A DNA stretch of 7,576 bases from Betaproteobacteria bacterium. GTDB taxonomy: Bacteria > Pseudomonadota > Gammaproteobacteria > Burkholderiales > Sulfuriferulaceae. Positions 6,009 to 7,576 of the stretch are shown here, piece after piece (within the stretch, counting starts at the first letter, position 1; the number at the start of each line of letters is the position of its first letter). A program made the translations under genes and the position numbers. The stretch covers positions 1 to 7,576 of the forward strand of contig DMQT01000245.1 in the NCBI GenBank assembly GCA_003455595.1, given 5' to 3'. The notes under the pieces were generated by a model that was not told the DNA's origin, ran no database searches, and was given only the letters and a program-made list of their open reading frames with translations.

Positions 6009-7576
6009 ATGTTCGATGACATCACCTCCAGAAAATGCGACCCAACGCCGGATCAAAAAGGCTTGGCAGCCGTGATTTCGGCAGCACCGCCAAAGCTGCG
6101 GAACAGAATGAGAACGGAGGAATGCCCTGACATTGCTGCCCCTGAATTGCCGGACAGTCCGTCTGTCCGTCGCCTTCTAAAATATGTGTCGCCAGCCGCG
6201 ACAACCACAACCTGCATGGACATCGTGAATCGCTTTCTGGACGAAGAAAGCCTTTACGCCCTGCCCGTGGTGGATTCCGCCAACGGGGCGGTCACCCTGC
6301 TCGATCGGCACATTTTTTTGGAGTTTTTCAGTCGCCCCTACGTGCGGGATGTGTATGGCAATAAAACGATTGTCCATTTTCTGAACACAAAGCAGATGAC
6401 GTACCAGTGCAAAACCCCAATCATGGTCGACGAAGCAAGCAGCATCGATGACGTCGCCCAGATTATCATCGATGCCGGTATGCAACACATGGTGAGCGGA
6501 TTCATCGTGACCCAGAATGACCAATACGCCGGCATCGCCAATGGGCATGACCTGCTCCAGGACATCACCCATCGCAAACAGGACGAGCTGTATTATCTGG
6601 CGCACTATGATCAGTTGACAAAAATTCCGAACCGGATGCTGTTTAATGATCGTCTCACGCAGGCGTGCCGGGAAGCATCGCGCAAAGCTACGTTGGTCGG
6701 GCTGCTGTTCATCGACGTGGATCGCTTCAAGCAGATCAATGATTCGATGGGGCACCGTTTCGGCGATCTGCTACTCGTCGCTCTGGCGGCGCGCCTGCAA
6801 TCGTGTGCCCGGGATTGCGATACGGTGGGTCGTCTGGGCGGCGATGAGTTTGCGATACTGATGGACATGCCTCAGGATGCCGACTCAATCAACCTGCTGT
6901 CGAAGCGTGTTGTAGATTCCATGAAAGAGCCATTCCAGCTATTGGGCAAAGAGTTATACGTCACCGTCAGTGTCGGCACCTCGATATTTCCGTCTGACGA
7001 TGCTGAAATAGACGGTCTCTTCGCCAAGGCGGATACCGCCATGTACGAAGCGAAAACCAAGGGTCGGAATGGTTTCCAGGAATATGTTCCCGGCCTTTCT
7101 ATTTATAGTGCCGATCGGATGTCGTTGGAGAGCGATCTGCGGGCGGCCCTGCGAAACAACGAATTTGTGTTGCATTATCAACCGCAGATATGCCTGGCTA
7201 CAGACCAGGTGGTCGGTGTGGAAACGCTGATCCGTTGGCGTCATCCCAAGCACGGCCTCCTGTCTCCTTTGCATTTTATTCCGACGGCCGAAGAGAATGG
7301 CTTGATCGTGGAGATCGGGCGTTGGGTACTGCGCGAAGCCTGCCAGCAATGCCGACGGTGGATCGACGCCCGCCAAGCCGCGCTGCGGATTGCCATCAAC
7401 ATTTCCGCGCTCGAGTTCCGCCAGGCCGATTTTGTCGAGCAAGTGCGGACGATTCTGAACGAAACCGGTATTGCACCCAGCCATATCGAACTCGAACTGA
7501 CGGAAAGCATCGTGATGCACAACGTCGGCGCTGTGCTAGCCATTCTGAATGAATTGAAGCGTATGGGCATTTTTCT
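6009..7576 (+). CDS. CBS-like/GGDEF/EAL hybrid c-di-GMP enzyme, incomplete at the window edge
   Basis: The frame is open for 522 codons to the end of the window. After a low-complexity, proline-containing start (1-55), residues 60-185 resemble a CBS pair of the kind that precedes GGDEF in many proteobacteria: LYALPVVDSANGAV and RPYVRDVYGNKT in the first unit, then GFIVTQNDQYAGIANGHDLL. CBS pairs usually bind adenine nucleotides. GGDEF follows at about 195-355 with YDQLTKIPNRMLF, FIDVDRFKQINDSMGH, an intact GGDEF at 277-281 and an RxxD inhibitory site (Arg268, Asp271). The EAL domain begins near 375: FVLHYQPQI, ETLIRW with Glu405 (Thr in place of Ala), Asn464 in INISALEF, and Glu496/Glu499 in ELELTES. 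The DDFG motif and the catalytic Lys, Glu and Gln residues lie beyond the edge. No membrane helices are seen, so it is cytoplasmic. Both activities look possible, but phosphodiesterase competence cannot be judged from this part. It is separated from the upstream genes by a 367-base leader and may be regulated on its own. Confidence 0.93.
   Translation, partial: MFDDITSRKCDPTPDQKGLAAVISAAPPKLRNRMRTEECPDIAAPELPDSPSVRRLLKYVSPAATTTTCMDIVNRFLDEESLYALPVVDSANGAVTLLDRHIFLEFFSRPYVRDVYGNKTIVHFLNTKQMTYQCKTPIMVDEASSIDDVAQIIIDAGMQHMVSGFIVTQNDQYAGIANGHDLLQDITHRKQDELYYLAHYDQLTKIPNRMLFNDRLTQACREASRKATLVGLLFIDVDRFKQINDSMGHRFGDLLLVALAARLQSCARDCDTVGRLGGDEFAILMDMPQDADSINLLSKRVVDSMKEPFQLLGKELYVTVSVGTSIFPSDDAEIDGLFAKADTAMYEAKTKGRNGFQEYVPGLSIYSADRMSLESDLRAALRNNEFVLHYQPQICLATDQVVGVETLIRWRHPKHGLLSPLHFIPTAEENGLIVEIGRWVLREACQQCRRWIDARQAALRIAINISALEFRQADFVEQVRTILNETGIAPSHIELELTESIVMHNVGAVLAILNELKRMGIF

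Noticed and set aside
6177..6755. Long minus-strand open frame (192 codons) opposite the hybrid gene
   Set aside because: It is the antisense shadow of a clear CBS-GGDEF coding region and has no family features. The same applies to minus-strand frames at 6954-7520 and 2034-2543.

Overview
The window looks like part of a free-living, motile Gram-negative bacterial chromosome, most likely a proteobacterium and perhaps a betaproteobacterium. That guess rests on moderate G+C, dense same-strand packing and the c-di-GMP/chemotaxis protein style; no marker gene fixes the taxon. All supported genes are on the + strand and all belong to sensory or second-messenger signalling.

Layout. (1) Positions 96-2423 encode a large protein with no visible membrane segments. 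It has two consecutive Cache-like sensor modules and then the first half of a CheW domain. The second half of that CheW domain lies directly downstream in the same frame (2424-2708), behind a single in-frame TAA. The gene is therefore interrupted, or is read through. (2) Positions 2740-4020 encode a cyclic-di-GMP phosphodiesterase: an EAL domain with an EGL signature and all catalytic residues, plus a C-terminal PAS/Cache-like sensor. (3) Positions 4034-5641 encode a membrane diguanylate cyclase: about eight TM helices (MASE3-like), PAS, and GGDEF with an I-site. It starts about 13 bases after the previous stop, so it is probably cotranscribed with the EAL gene. (4) Positions 5642-6008 carry no convincing gene, but the right half is rich in inverted repeats. 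These include two interleaved stems that could form an H-type pseudoknot, and a palindrome next to the next ribosome binding site. (5) From 6009 to the window edge runs a CBS-like/GGDEF/EAL hybrid protein, open at the right end.

Together the genes make and break c-di-GMP under several sensory inputs: periplasmic or membrane, cytoplasmic PAS/Cache, and CBS. They sit beside a protein that would plug a sensor into a chemotaxis array through CheW. A link between chemotaxis signalling and c-di-GMP control of motility is a reasonable inference from the neighbourhood, not something the sequence proves. The points most worth a second look are the split CheW domain, the soluble double-Cache-CheW architecture, and the structured leader before the hybrid gene.
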